From the NCBI GenBank assembly GCA_018676675.1, contig JABHEG010000133.1, positions 47,986 to 111,985 on the forward strand: 64,000 nucleotides of DNA, written 5' to 3'. The position numbers and the translations under genes were made by a program. Below, piece by piece: positions 23,616 through 31,287 of the stretch. Within the stretch, counting starts at the first letter, position 1. Each line of letters starts with the position of its first letter. A model generated the notes under the pieces. The model saw nothing but the letters and a program-made list of their open reading frames with translations. It made no database searches and was not told the DNA's origin. Source of the DNA: Lentisphaerota bacterium (GTDB taxonomy: Bacteria; Verrucomicrobiota; Lentisphaeria; Oligosphaerales; JABHEG01).

Positions 23616-25004
23616 ATGGGATCCCGAATCACTCTTCTCTCGCTGTCTGCTGCCAGTGCGCTTGCCGGGCAGCCATTGCGCCTGGCCCGAGTCGTTAACG
23701 TGGACGACGACGCGTGGCGCCCATTCAACATGGCGTCCTTTGATCAAGACAAGGTGCGCACGTCCGGAGATTTCCAGTACACCGTCTACTGGGACGCAGA
23801 CAAGACACTGGTTGTCGTCCGTCGAGACTTGCGCGACCACAGCGTCCAGACCGTTTCGCTGCCCGAGCGCACCCTCACCATCAATCCGAAGGATGGGCAC
23901 CGGAACACGGTCATCGGCGTGAGTTCAGAGGATGGTCGCCTTCACCTCTCGTGGGACCATCACTGTAATCCACTCCGGTACGGGACGAGCCGGCCGGGTT
24001 TCCTGACCGATCCGCCGGATGTGCTGACCGCAGCGGATTTCGAGCCCCCGCGGCCATTGATCGCCAACAGCAAACTGGAATCGGCCGCCACCTATCCTCG
24101 GTTCCTCAGCAATCCTCCAGCGCCTTTGCACTTCATCTACCGCCAGGGGAGCAGCGGCAACGGGGACAACTACGTTCAGCGCTATGATGCCGGGACCCAC
24201 ACGTGGTCGCGTTTCGGGAAAACCGGCCTGTTCTCACGCCGTGGCGTCTATCCACTGTGGAAGAACAGTAAGAGCCGTTGTGCTTATCTGAACGACACAC
24301 TTCTCGACCCCACCGGTCGTCTGCATGTGACGTGGTGCTACCGTGAGACCGGTGCCACCTGGGCCAGCAACCACGACCTACACTACGCCTTCAGCGATGA
24401 CGGTGGCGCCGTCTGGCACAACAACGCGGGGGAGCGCATCGCCGATCTGCCCAACGGAGATGCCATCGAGTTGGCTGACCCGGGCATTGTTGTGCGGGAG
24501 ATTCCCGTATTCTCCTGGCTGATGAACCAGACCGCTATGACCCTCGATGCCACCAATCAACCACATGTGGTCACGTACCACCTCGCTACTCCGGAGCGTC
24601 CCAAGGGCAAACTGAAGCACGGTCCTCCGCCCGAAATCGGCAGGAAGCTGAGTCTGTTTCACTACTGGCGCACACCCGACGGGGCTTGGCACAGCAGCGG
24701 GCCGGTGACACCGCTCACCACCAGGCCCGGGCTTCTTGTCGATCGACAGGGGAATCTGGTCGTCTACTATGCCAAACGCGGGCGGTTGCAGGTTCATATT
24801 GCTGTCGGGGCTGACGGCTGGGAACAGTGGGAACACGCTGAGATTTCCATCCCCGGAACCACGCTTCTGCGTGCCTCAAAACCCGATCTGGGGCGAGTGG
24901 CGCGCGATGGTGTTCTGTCCTTTGCCGGGATCACCAATGGGAAGGACGGGCGGCGAGGGTACGTGTTGCTCGATTTCGAACTGGGGGCAATGGCTGACCG
25001 CTGA
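23616..25004 (+). CDS. BNR_4-type beta-propeller protein (possible polysaccharide lyase), secreted
   Basis: A 462-residue protein with a short N-terminal leader (MGSRITLLSLSAASALAGQP) suggestive of export. The pattern of a seven-bladed propeller of the BNR_4 group is seen: DGHRNTVIGVSSEDGRLHLSWDH in pieces, a HFIYRQGSSGNGDNY block, TWCYRETG, and a LHYAFSDDGGAVW blade. This fold includes the ulvan lyase families PL24 and PL25, which cleave sulfated algal polysaccharide by beta-elimination, so lyase activity is possible. Catalytic residues cannot be assigned with certainty. The start codon is preceded by GGAGG about nine bases upstream. It may be co-transcribed with the preceding propeller gene despite a 260-bp repeat-filled gap. 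Confidence 0.87.
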   Translation: MGSRITLLSLSAASALAGQPLRLARVVNVDDDAWRPFNMASFDQDKVRTSGDFQYTVYWDADKTLVVVRRDLRDHSVQTVSLPERTLTINPKDGHRNTVIGVSSEDGRLHLSWDHHCNPLRYGTSRPGFLTDPPDVLTAADFEPPRPLIANSKLESAATYPRFLSNPPAPLHFIYRQGSSGNGDNYVQRYDAGTHTWSRFGKTGLFSRRGVYPLWKNSKSRCAYLNDTLLDPTGRLHVTWCYRETGATWASNHDLHYAFSDDGGAVWHNNAGERIADLPNGDAIELADPGIVVREIPVFSWLMNQTAMTLDATNQPHVVTYHLATPERPKGKLKHGPPPEIGRKLSLFHYWRTPDGAWHSSGPVTPLTTRPGLLVDRQGNLVVYYAKRGRLQVHIAVGADGWEQWEHAEISIPGTTLLRASKPDLGRVARDGVLSFAGITNGKDGRRGYVLLDFELGAMADR

Positions 25005-25061
25005 TTCAGGGGGGCTGATGATCCGGGGAGAGTAATTGCTCTCCGGTCGGCAGTTGGCTTC

Positions 25062-25195
25062 TGGGAGGGCCGACGTCGAGCTCTGTCGAGGCGACCCAGC
25101 GGCCGTCTTGCAGGCCCGGAATCTGAGGCCCGACGGCCGGGACCAGCCTTCGCCAAAGCGCTACGGCGGTCAGGCACACCCTCCGGGGGGCCGCC
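25062..25195. repeat. Structured GC-rich intergenic repeat
   Basis: The space between convergent genes is filled with short inverted segments: GGGAGGGCCGACGTCGAG, a GCGGCCGTC/GACGGCCG pair near 25100-25140, and TTCGCCAAAGCGCTACGGCG near 25148. The GCGCTACGG core resembles 51915-51925 and 27511-27521. It may serve as a bidirectional terminator, but no T-run is present. No gene seen. Confidence 0.55.
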
Positions 25196-25199
25196 GAGG

Positions 25200-27371
25200 C
25201 TAGTCGCGGTTCGGAGAGAATGTCTGTTCGGTGCGCTGGATGATCATATCCTGCCAGGTCTGCCCGAGGGTGGTGAACCGGGCGGACCAGCCGGAAACCC
25301 GCACGGCCAAGTTCGGGTACCGGTCGGGGTGCTTCTGGGCATCGCGCAGAACATCCGCATCCACGACATCCACCTGCAGGTAGAGCCCCCCCTCAGCCAC
25401 GAATGTCTGCAGCAGCCCAACCAGCGCATTTAGCCCCGCCCGTCCCTCAAGACTGCTGGGGTGGAACTTCAGATCCAGCGGCGTGCCGCAGGTGAGCCGT
25501 TCGAAATCGATCTTGCAGAACGAGCGCACCACGGCCGTCGGCCCACAGCGATCCGTGCCTGGTGTTGGCGACAAGTTGCTGGCGAGGATCTCGCCGGCGA
25601 ATGTGCCGAAGGGCTGCGCCATGCGCCCATCCCGGAAGGCGATCTCACGTCCGAACGTGCTGATTCCCGGCGGCATGAGCACCCCATTGGACTCCGGCGC
25701 AGCTCGGCACAGGGCTACGTAGTCGTTGTAGACGCGGGCGAGCATCGCATCCGCTTCTGCGTCGTCATTCCCGTACAGCACCAGACTCCTCCGGACCTCC
25801 TGTCGCAGCTCCTCGTGCCCCTCCCAGTTGGCCTGGAGAATGGCTCGGAGTTCGGGGAGAGAGAGGCGTTCGTCGTCGTAGACCAGCTTCTTGACCGCGA
25901 ACAGGCTGTTGGCTGTGTCGGGCATGCCTCCGGCGTGCGGACTTCGCACAGAGTACCGCGCTCCGCGACTGTGATACGGGGACGCTCTCTCAATGCAATC
26001 CTCGACAAACAGAGAGAGTAGGGGGGATGGTTGGCCGCTGGTGAATGAGTCGCGGGACGTATCCCGGATCGCCTGGAGTTGCCGAGCCATGTTCGTGTGG
26101 AAGCAGGTGTAGAACTCCTCGAACGTGTTGCAGGCCGGCGGTTCCGTGCTTTTATCGCCGAGCCCCATGGCATCCTGGAACGCCGGGAGGAGGTCGTAAG
26201 GGCGGTAGCCGAAGGCGGTCTTTCCCGGAACGATGATCTCCCAGCATCCATCGTTCGTGAACGCCCGGGCCTCCGCCAACGGGTAGCCGAATCCGGTCAT
26301 GGATTCGATAACCAGGTCCTCGTTGTAGATAGAGACAATGCCTCCGCCAAGGCGTTGGATTTCGGCGATCCGCCGCCACAGCTTCTCCGGCGTCCGTTGA
26401 CTCACGCGGACGGCAATCGGGAAGTCGCTGATGTGCAGTTCTTCAACGACGTCCAGGGCCAGGTAGGTCACCTCGTTTTCTACTTGGATGCCCTCTTGGT
26501 CGATGCCCCCGAGGATGACGTTCTGGTAGAATTGGGCATCGCCGCTGGAACCCACGGAGCCGATCCGGGCGCCCGTCCACTCCGCTCCTTTGATCCAGAA
26601 GTGGGCGATCAGCTCCCGGGCTTCATCCAGGTCAATCTCTCCGCGCACGAGATCCCGGCGGAGGAATGGGCCAAGCATGTTGTCAATGCGCCCGAGTCCG
26701 GACCAGTTGCCGCACAGGCGCTGGAACTCCCACAGGAACCAGAGGCTTTGTATGGCCTCGCGGAATGTTCGCGGAGGGTTGTCCGGCACGTTGGCAAGGC
26801 CGTCTCGGATCTCACGGTACATCCGCAGTTCACGCCCGTCGTCGTCCGTGATCCGCCTGTTCAGTTCGGTCATCAGACGACCATGCCAGACTGCCATCGC
26901 GTCCAGGCAGAGGGACATGGCCTGCAGGAATGTGGTTTGGGACGGCGAGAGGTCGGTTCGCGACGCGCGTTCCGCGATGCGCTCCCGGTACGGGTGCAGT
27001 CCGGACAGCAGTGCTTCCCCGAGTCCGATCGTCGTGTGGCTGGTGCTGGCAACATCGGCGGCTGGTTTCCGGTGCTGGGCGGCTTCGAGCAGCGGGGCTG
27101 CTCCCACGAGGCGTTCGCCGGGCATGATGCGGAGGGGGGCCTGCCGGGCGGCGAGCATCACCGCTTCCGCGGCTCGCAGTTCGGGATCGGCTGGTTCGTC
27201 GTTGTCCTCGGGCAGGGCAAACGTCGCGTTGTGCATTTCGCGGCCGTATTCTCCCGCCAGCACACGCGCGGCGAAGGCGCGTGTTTCGTCCGAGAGACGT
27301 CGCGCTGTTCCGGGGAAGGTGGTGACGCCGAAATTCTCACCCAGAATCGCTTGTGTATTGTCCGGTTGCAT
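25200..27371 (-). CDS. Glycyl radical enzyme, eliminase/dehydratase type
   Basis: A 723-residue glycyl radical enzyme. The C-terminal radical loop is RVSGWSARF (Gly694) and the active-site loop reads NDGCWE (Cys376, Glu378). A single Cys followed by x-Glu is typical of dehydratase, C-N or C-S lyase members; pyruvate formate-lyase has adjacent Cys-Cys. The residue after the glycyl Gly is Trp where Tyr is common. The ATG at 27371 has GGAG six bases upstream and gives a natural length; the frame to 27521 adds 50 residues unlike the family. The substrate is unknown. These enzymes are oxygen-sensitive and need a radical-SAM activase, which is not in this window. Divergent from an FAD oxidoreductase. 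Confidence 0.92.
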   Translation of the reverse strand: MQPDNTQAILGENFGVTTFPGTARRLSDETRAFAARVLAGEYGREMHNATFALPEDNDEPADPELRAAEAVMLAARQAPLRIMPGERLVGAAPLLEAAQHRKPAADVASTSHTTIGLGEALLSGLHPYRERIAERASRTDLSPSQTTFLQAMSLCLDAMAVWHGRLMTELNRRITDDDGRELRMYREIRDGLANVPDNPPRTFREAIQSLWFLWEFQRLCGNWSGLGRIDNMLGPFLRRDLVRGEIDLDEARELIAHFWIKGAEWTGARIGSVGSSGDAQFYQNVILGGIDQEGIQVENEVTYLALDVVEELHISDFPIAVRVSQRTPEKLWRRIAEIQRLGGGIVSIYNEDLVIESMTGFGYPLAEARAFTNDGCWEIIVPGKTAFGYRPYDLLPAFQDAMGLGDKSTEPPACNTFEEFYTCFHTNMARQLQAIRDTSRDSFTSGQPSPLLSLFVEDCIERASPYHSRGARYSVRSPHAGGMPDTANSLFAVKKLVYDDERLSLPELRAILQANWEGHEELRQEVRRSLVLYGNDDAEADAMLARVYNDYVALCRAAPESNGVLMPPGISTFGREIAFRDGRMAQPFGTFAGEILASNLSPTPGTDRCGPTAVVRSFCKIDFERLTCGTPLDLKFHPSSLEGRAGLNALVGLLQTFVAEGGLYLQVDVVDADVLRDAQKHPDRYPNLAVRVSGWSARFTTLGQTWQDMIIQRTEQTFSPNRD

Positions 27372-27506
27372 CGAGCGCTCCGCGTAGCTGACAATCGTGC
27401 CCGTTAGGGAGGTGAAGGGATGCCTACCAGCGCTACTTCGGAAGCCGCCGTGTTCTACCCGTAGGCGTTCTTCCTGCCGCATCCCGACTACAGTGAGTCG
27501 CCGCTC

Positions 27507-27554
27507 AGAGCGCGGCGCCACGGTCAGATCGCCCCGGATCCGCCTAACGGTTAC
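27507..27554. repeat. GCGGCGCCACGGTCAGA...CCTAACGGTTAC repeat
   Basis: This 48-bp stretch between divergent genes aligns with 51912-51961: shared blocks are AGAGC, GGCG, ACGGTCAGA, GCCCC and TAACGGT. The second locus has an extra arm that makes it a long inverted repeat. It sits in the 291-bp region that must also carry the promoters of the glycyl radical enzyme and the FAD oxidoreductase. Confidence 0.6.
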
Positions 27555-27662
27555 TCAGACTCGTGCAATTCCGGGGTCTTACTGATCTTCTGATGGCTTG
27601 GCGTTAAGGTATGCTCTGTTCGCCGAAATGGCCTGCCCTGTGCAATAAGGACGTACGAAACG

Positions 27663-29000
27663 ATGTCAACAGCGTGTTCAGTTTCCATTCCTGCGGCTGA
27701 GGTGCCTGTTTCGGGGACGTATGACGTGGTCGTCTGTGGCGGCGGGCCGGCGGGCATTGCCGCTGCTGTGGCGGCTGCTCGGCACGGCGTCCGGACATTG
27801 CTGGTCGAGCAACTGGCTTACCTTGGTGGGATGGCGTGTGGTGGTTTTGTTCCCGGCTGGTGTGATACGCAGGTCGGCCCCATCGCGGCTGAGCTCGAGG
27901 ACCGGTTGATCGCGCTTGGGTGCGCCGAGAGGACCTATGACCCGGAGCACCACCTTTGCTCAATCGGCCGGTTGAGATTCGAAGGCGACATGATGGCCGC
28001 GATCGCCCTGCAAATGGTCCGTGAAGCGGGAGCAGACGTGCTGTTCTGCACCGTCTGTGAAGCTGCCTGGCGACCGACCGACGGTTCGGTATCCGGTGTG
28101 TTCGTGACCAACAAGGGGGGACGTTCATTGCTGAGGGCGAAGACAGTGATCGACGCGACAGCCGACGGCGACATCGCGGCCAGTGCCGGAGCAGAGGTGA
28201 TGCAGGGCGATCCGGACGATGGTCGGATGCAGCACGTCAACTACCGCTTTCGGGTGGCCGGTGTCGATCACGACCGCAGCAGACATGACAGACCTGTTCC
28301 GGAGGCCCTTGCGGCGGCTGTCGCAGCAGCACGCCGGGAAGGGAAGCTCCACCCTCCCTCGGGTGTTTTCCGGCCGTCCGGGGCCTCGTTCCCTTTGCAC
28401 GCGTCTTCGGGCCAGTTGGTCGTCACCGGATGGGAGATCGACGGTGTGGATCCGAGCGATCCGGCAGAGGTCAGCCGCTGTCTGTGCGAGTGTCAGCTCG
28501 CGGCACTTGAGGTCCTGGCGTTCTGCCGGGAGCATGTGCCCGGGTATGAGCACTGCCGGATCGAGCGTTTGCCCAGCTTGCTGGGAACCCGTGAATCACG
28601 ACGGATCGTGGGGGAGTACATTCTGACCGGGGACGATGTCGTTGCCGGCAGGAAGTTCGCGGACGGCATTGCCCGGTGTTGCTTCTTTGTCGATCTGCAC
28701 GATTCCCCGCCGGGGATCTCCATTCCTTTCCCCATGGATTACAAACGAGCGACGATGCCTCCGCCGGACGATTGGTATGAGATTCCTTACCGGTGCCTGA
28801 TTCCGTCTGGCGTGTCCGGTCTTCTGGTGGCCGGCCGCTGCATCTCATGCGATCGCCCGGCTCAGGGATCCATGCGTCTTCAGCCTACCTGCATGTACCT
28901 GGGAGAGGCAGCCGGGATCGGAGCGGGGATAGCTGTCTCCGAGAACAGGCCGCCGGAACAGGCAGACGGGCCTGCCGTTCGGCGCGAGATCGGGATGTAG
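27663..29000 (+). CDS. FAD-dependent oxidoreductase, second paralog
   Basis: A 445-residue flavoprotein of the same FAD_oxidored group as 17745-19193. Motifs are YDVVVCGGGPAGIAAAVAAA (residues 20-39), EQLAYLGGMACGG, VIDATADGDIAASAG near 160-175, and a C-terminal LLVAGRCISCDRPAQGSMR block for the flavin. It is shorter than its paralog by about 40 residues. It is divergent from the glycyl radical enzyme gene. Glycyl radical chemistry needs anaerobic conditions, so the pair may handle one substrate in a fermentative route, but that is inference from position only. No signal peptide. Substrate unknown. Confidence 0.92.
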   Translation: MSTACSVSIPAAEVPVSGTYDVVVCGGGPAGIAAAVAAARHGVRTLLVEQLAYLGGMACGGFVPGWCDTQVGPIAAELEDRLIALGCAERTYDPEHHLCSIGRLRFEGDMMAAIALQMVREAGADVLFCTVCEAAWRPTDGSVSGVFVTNKGGRSLLRAKTVIDATADGDIAASAGAEVMQGDPDDGRMQHVNYRFRVAGVDHDRSRHDRPVPEALAAAVAAARREGKLHPPSGVFRPSGASFPLHASSGQLVVTGWEIDGVDPSDPAEVSRCLCECQLAALEVLAFCREHVPGYEHCRIERLPSLLGTRESRRIVGEYILTGDDVVAGRKFADGIARCCFFVDLHDSPPGISIPFPMDYKRATMPPPDDWYEIPYRCLIPSGVSGLLVAGRCISCDRPAQGSMRLQPTCMYLGEAAGIGAGIAVSENRPPEQADGPAVRREIGM

Positions 29001-29168
29001 CACATCTCGGTGCGCAGGAGTCCGGGTGGGGCTCCCAGGGGAAGAGATGTGTGAACGCGGAGGATGCGCGAGCAACAGGACACTGATTCCGACCGACCGT
29101 GTGACCACATCCCGGCGACCGTTGACCTCAAAGCCCGTTTTTCCCCCGACTCCCCTCAGAGAATCTCC

Positions 29169-29219
29169 TTGACAACAGCCGCAGATCCTGCTAATCTGAT
29201 CCCGTTACAAACGTTTGTA
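29169..29219 (+). promoter_or_regulatory. Promoter with LacI-type operator TACAAACGTTTGTA
   Basis: TTGACA (29169-29174), a 17-bp spacer and TAATCT (29192-29197) form a plausible sigma-70 promoter. A perfect 14-bp palindrome at 29206-29219 with a central CpG lies where transcription would begin, a position expected for repression. The same core occurs at 31225-31237 on the other side of the LacI-type gene. The region from 29001 to this promoter shows no gene. Confidence 0.75.
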
Positions 29220-29273
29220 TTTCCTTGTTGTTCGAATCGTTTCAGGTCTTTCTCGGCACTGGAGGCGTGAGTG

Positions 29274-30053
29274 ATGTTGGGATATGTGTGCGCGCGTGAT
29301 GGGGCCCGTTGTTCGGACTGTGGACGCATCTTCACGCTCATTGAGCTGTTGGTCGTGATTGCCATCATCGCCATTCTTGCTTCAATGCTGCTACCGACGC
29401 TCAATACGGCGAAGGAGCGGGCCAAGATCAGTCTCTGCGGCTCAAATCTGAGGCAGTTGGGGATGGGAGCCCACATGCATGCGAACGATCGTGACGGCTA
29501 TCTCACCCCTTTCACGACCCGCTCGAACGTCTACTGGGCCAATTGGCCGAATACCCCCAAGGTCCTCCCGTGGGTGATCTCCGGTGGTGGGCTGAGTTGT
29601 CTCTGGGATCAGAAGTACGTGCCTGACAGGAATGTCTATTACTGCCCCAGTGACCGCGTTCTCGAGCGTCGTGCGCCTGACAGTTGGGGCAGCATCGCGG
29701 GGTACCCGCAGTGCAGCTACTCTTACAACCCTCACCACCTGCTCAAGATAGACCTGCTGAAGTCCTTCAGCCCGGGGGGTGTTTCATCCGGGCCGATGAC
29801 GGTCGACAGTGGGCGTCAGCCCTGTCAGACCTATGGGTATGACAATGCGGCCGCCGTGTTGGGGATGGATCGGCTCTGCCAGCAATCCGGGAACGCGGGA
29901 CCCGCAGTTCATCAGGCGACCCGGATCTGGAACCTGCTGCATGTGGACGGCAGCGTCGGGGCGCCACGCAGCAAGCAGGTTCCCGTGCCGTGGTTGCCCG
30001 ATGGTCAGTGGAGCACGTTCGACCGCTATCTGGACATACTGATCGCGCAGTAA
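29274..30053 (+). CDS. Prepilin-like (type II pseudopilin-type) protein, H-X9-DG style
   Basis: A 259-residue protein with the class III signal FTLIELLVVIAIIAILA at about 20-36, followed by SMLLPTLNTAKERAKISLCGSNLRQLG in two pieces, typical of the large pseudopilin-like family of Planctomycetota and Lentisphaerota. The peptidase usually cleaves after a Gly just before Phe; here that position is Ile (CGRIF). The C-terminal RIWNLLHVDGSVG resembles the end of H-X9-DG proteins. GGAGG eight bases before the ATG at 29274 decides the start over the GTG three bases earlier. Role is unknown: secretion-system pseudopilin or cell-surface protein. Its promoter carries the LacI-type operator, so it should be co-regulated with the metallopeptidase operon. 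Confidence 0.9.
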   Translation: MLGYVCARDGARCSDCGRIFTLIELLVVIAIIAILASMLLPTLNTAKERAKISLCGSNLRQLGMGAHMHANDRDGYLTPFTTRSNVYWANWPNTPKVLPWVISGGGLSCLWDQKYVPDRNVYYCPSDRVLERRAPDSWGSIAGYPQCSYSYNPHHLLKIDLLKSFSPGGVSSGPMTVDSGRQPCQTYGYDNAAAVLGMDRLCQQSGNAGPAVHQATRIWNLLHVDGSVGAPRSKQVPVPWLPDGQWSTFDRYLDILIAQ

Positions 30054-30067
30054 CGCACACCGGCCGG

Positions 30068-31093
30068 TCAGTGGGAAAGGGCGGGTGCGGTCGAGGCACG
30101 CACAATGACGTTGGTGGGGAAGTACCGGACTTCAGGCTGATGTGGGGACGTCTCGATGTCTCGGGCGACGGCTTCAGCCATCCATTCACCGATATCGCCG
30201 GTCGGCAGCGCCAGCGTGGTCAGGGGCGTCGGGATCAGTTCGCCTACCGGATTGTTGTTGATGCCAACAACGGAGATGTCCCCGGGAACGTCACGGCCCG
30301 CGGCACTCAGTGCCTTGATCAGTCTAACGGCCATTTCATCCGACTGGACGACAACCGCGGTCGGGGCCGGATCCAGCCGGCAAAGCCGTTTACACGTCTC
30401 GGCAACGGCGCCATCGCTTTCGTTCCCGGGCGCAAGCACGTAGTCAGGTCGAGCCATCAGCCCATGCTCCTGAACAGCCTGTTGAAACTCCTCCTGGCGC
30501 ATGTTCAGGTAGCCGACGAACGCAATCCGTTCATGACTCAGGGAAATCAGGTGATCGATGAGCAGTGACACGCCGCGTGACAGATCGCAGACGGCCAGAC
30601 TCATCGGGATACTGTCGAGCTCGTGAAGACAAGACTTCTCGCAGTAGGCGCAGAGCGGGACACCGGCGGCGGCCGCCGCGTGGTAGGCATCCACTGTGTT
30701 GGGGTCGGGGAAGCCGATGCATACGCCCTCGACGGCCCGGGACTGCATTCGGGCCAGAATGTCAGCCTGTTCGCGTGGTGGGGAGCCGTGTGACACCGAC
30801 ACCACGGTAACGTAGCCGTTGCGGTAGAGCCAACGTTCCTGGGCTCGCAGCAGGTCGACGAAGAACGGCAACTCCAGCGACGCAACGAGAATCCCGATCG
30901 TGCGCGTTCGCTGCCCCTTCAGCGCCTGGGCCAGGACGTTGGGCGTGTAGTCCATGCTTTTGGCGATGGCCAGCACTCTCTCCCGAGTTCCGGCTGCCAC
31001 ACGAGAGCTCCCTCGGAGTGCTCGAGAGACAGTCGAGGGATCCACACCTGCAGCCAGCGCTACGTCTCTGAGACTGCATGTGCCGTATTTCAC
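30068..31093 (-). CDS. LacI-family transcriptional regulator
   Basis: A 341-residue repressor-type regulator. The N-terminal helix-turn-helix reads SLRDVALAAGVDPSTVSRAL (about 7-26), then a hinge helix with PNVLAQALKG. The following periplasmic-binding-protein-like domain (about 62-335) begins TRTIGILVASLELPFFVDLL and ends with ISVVGINNNPVGELIPTPLT. The hinge Leu of this family usually inserts at a central CpG, matching the TACAAACGTTTGTA sites on both sides of the gene. It is convergent with the pseudopilin gene and divergent from the M60 operon, sharing its promoter region, so autoregulation is possible. The effector is probably a sugar released by the regulated enzymes (inference). Confidence 0.94.
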   Translation of the reverse strand: MKYGTCSLRDVALAAGVDPSTVSRALRGSSRVAAGTRERVLAIAKSMDYTPNVLAQALKGQRTRTIGILVASLELPFFVDLLRAQERWLYRNGYVTVVSVSHGSPPREQADILARMQSRAVEGVCIGFPDPNTVDAYHAAAAAGVPLCAYCEKSCLHELDSIPMSLAVCDLSRGVSLLIDHLISLSHERIAFVGYLNMRQEEFQQAVQEHGLMARPDYVLAPGNESDGAVAETCKRLCRLDPAPTAVVVQSDEMAVRLIKALSAAGRDVPGDISVVGINNNPVGELIPTPLTTLALPTGDIGEWMAEAVARDIETSPHQPEVRYFPTNVIVRASTAPALSH

Positions 31094-31185
31094 CTGTCCT
31101 CCACGGGATTCCCAAACGATTGCAGTGACATTTCTGAACGGTCCCTACTGTCGTGTGCAGTAAGCAGGAATCAAGTCTTCTGTCA

Positions 31186-31237
31186 TTGACCTGACGGTCT
31201 TTCAATGCTATCGTCCAGCTTGTATACAAACGTTTGG
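31186..31237 (+). promoter_or_regulatory. Promoter with second LacI-type operator TACAAACGTTTGG
   Basis: TTGACC (31186-31191), a 17-bp spacer and TATCGT (31209-31214) precede ACAAACGTTTGG at 31226-31237, which shares twelve consecutive bases with the palindrome at 29206-29219. The spacing from -10 to operator is nearly the same at both sites. It drives the M60 operon and lies 194 bp or less from the divergent LacI gene. Confidence 0.75.
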
Positions 31238-31287
31238 CTTCGTGGTGTTGAGGGGGTGGATGCCGAGCCGCAATTGGAGGTCCAGTT

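Noticed and set aside
27372..27521. Fifty-residue N-terminal extension of the glycyl radical enzyme
   Set aside because: The ATG at 27371 has a good GGAG site and fits family length; the extension is basic and unlike the family.
27567..27610. CATCAGAAGATCAG match between this intergenic stretch and the archaemetzincin gene near 5705-5720
   Set aside because: Only about 17 bp are shared, and one copy is coding; too short to call a repeat.
29221..29250. GTTCGAATC resembling a tRNA T-loop
   Set aside because: No acceptor stem, D-loop or anticodon arm can be built around it.
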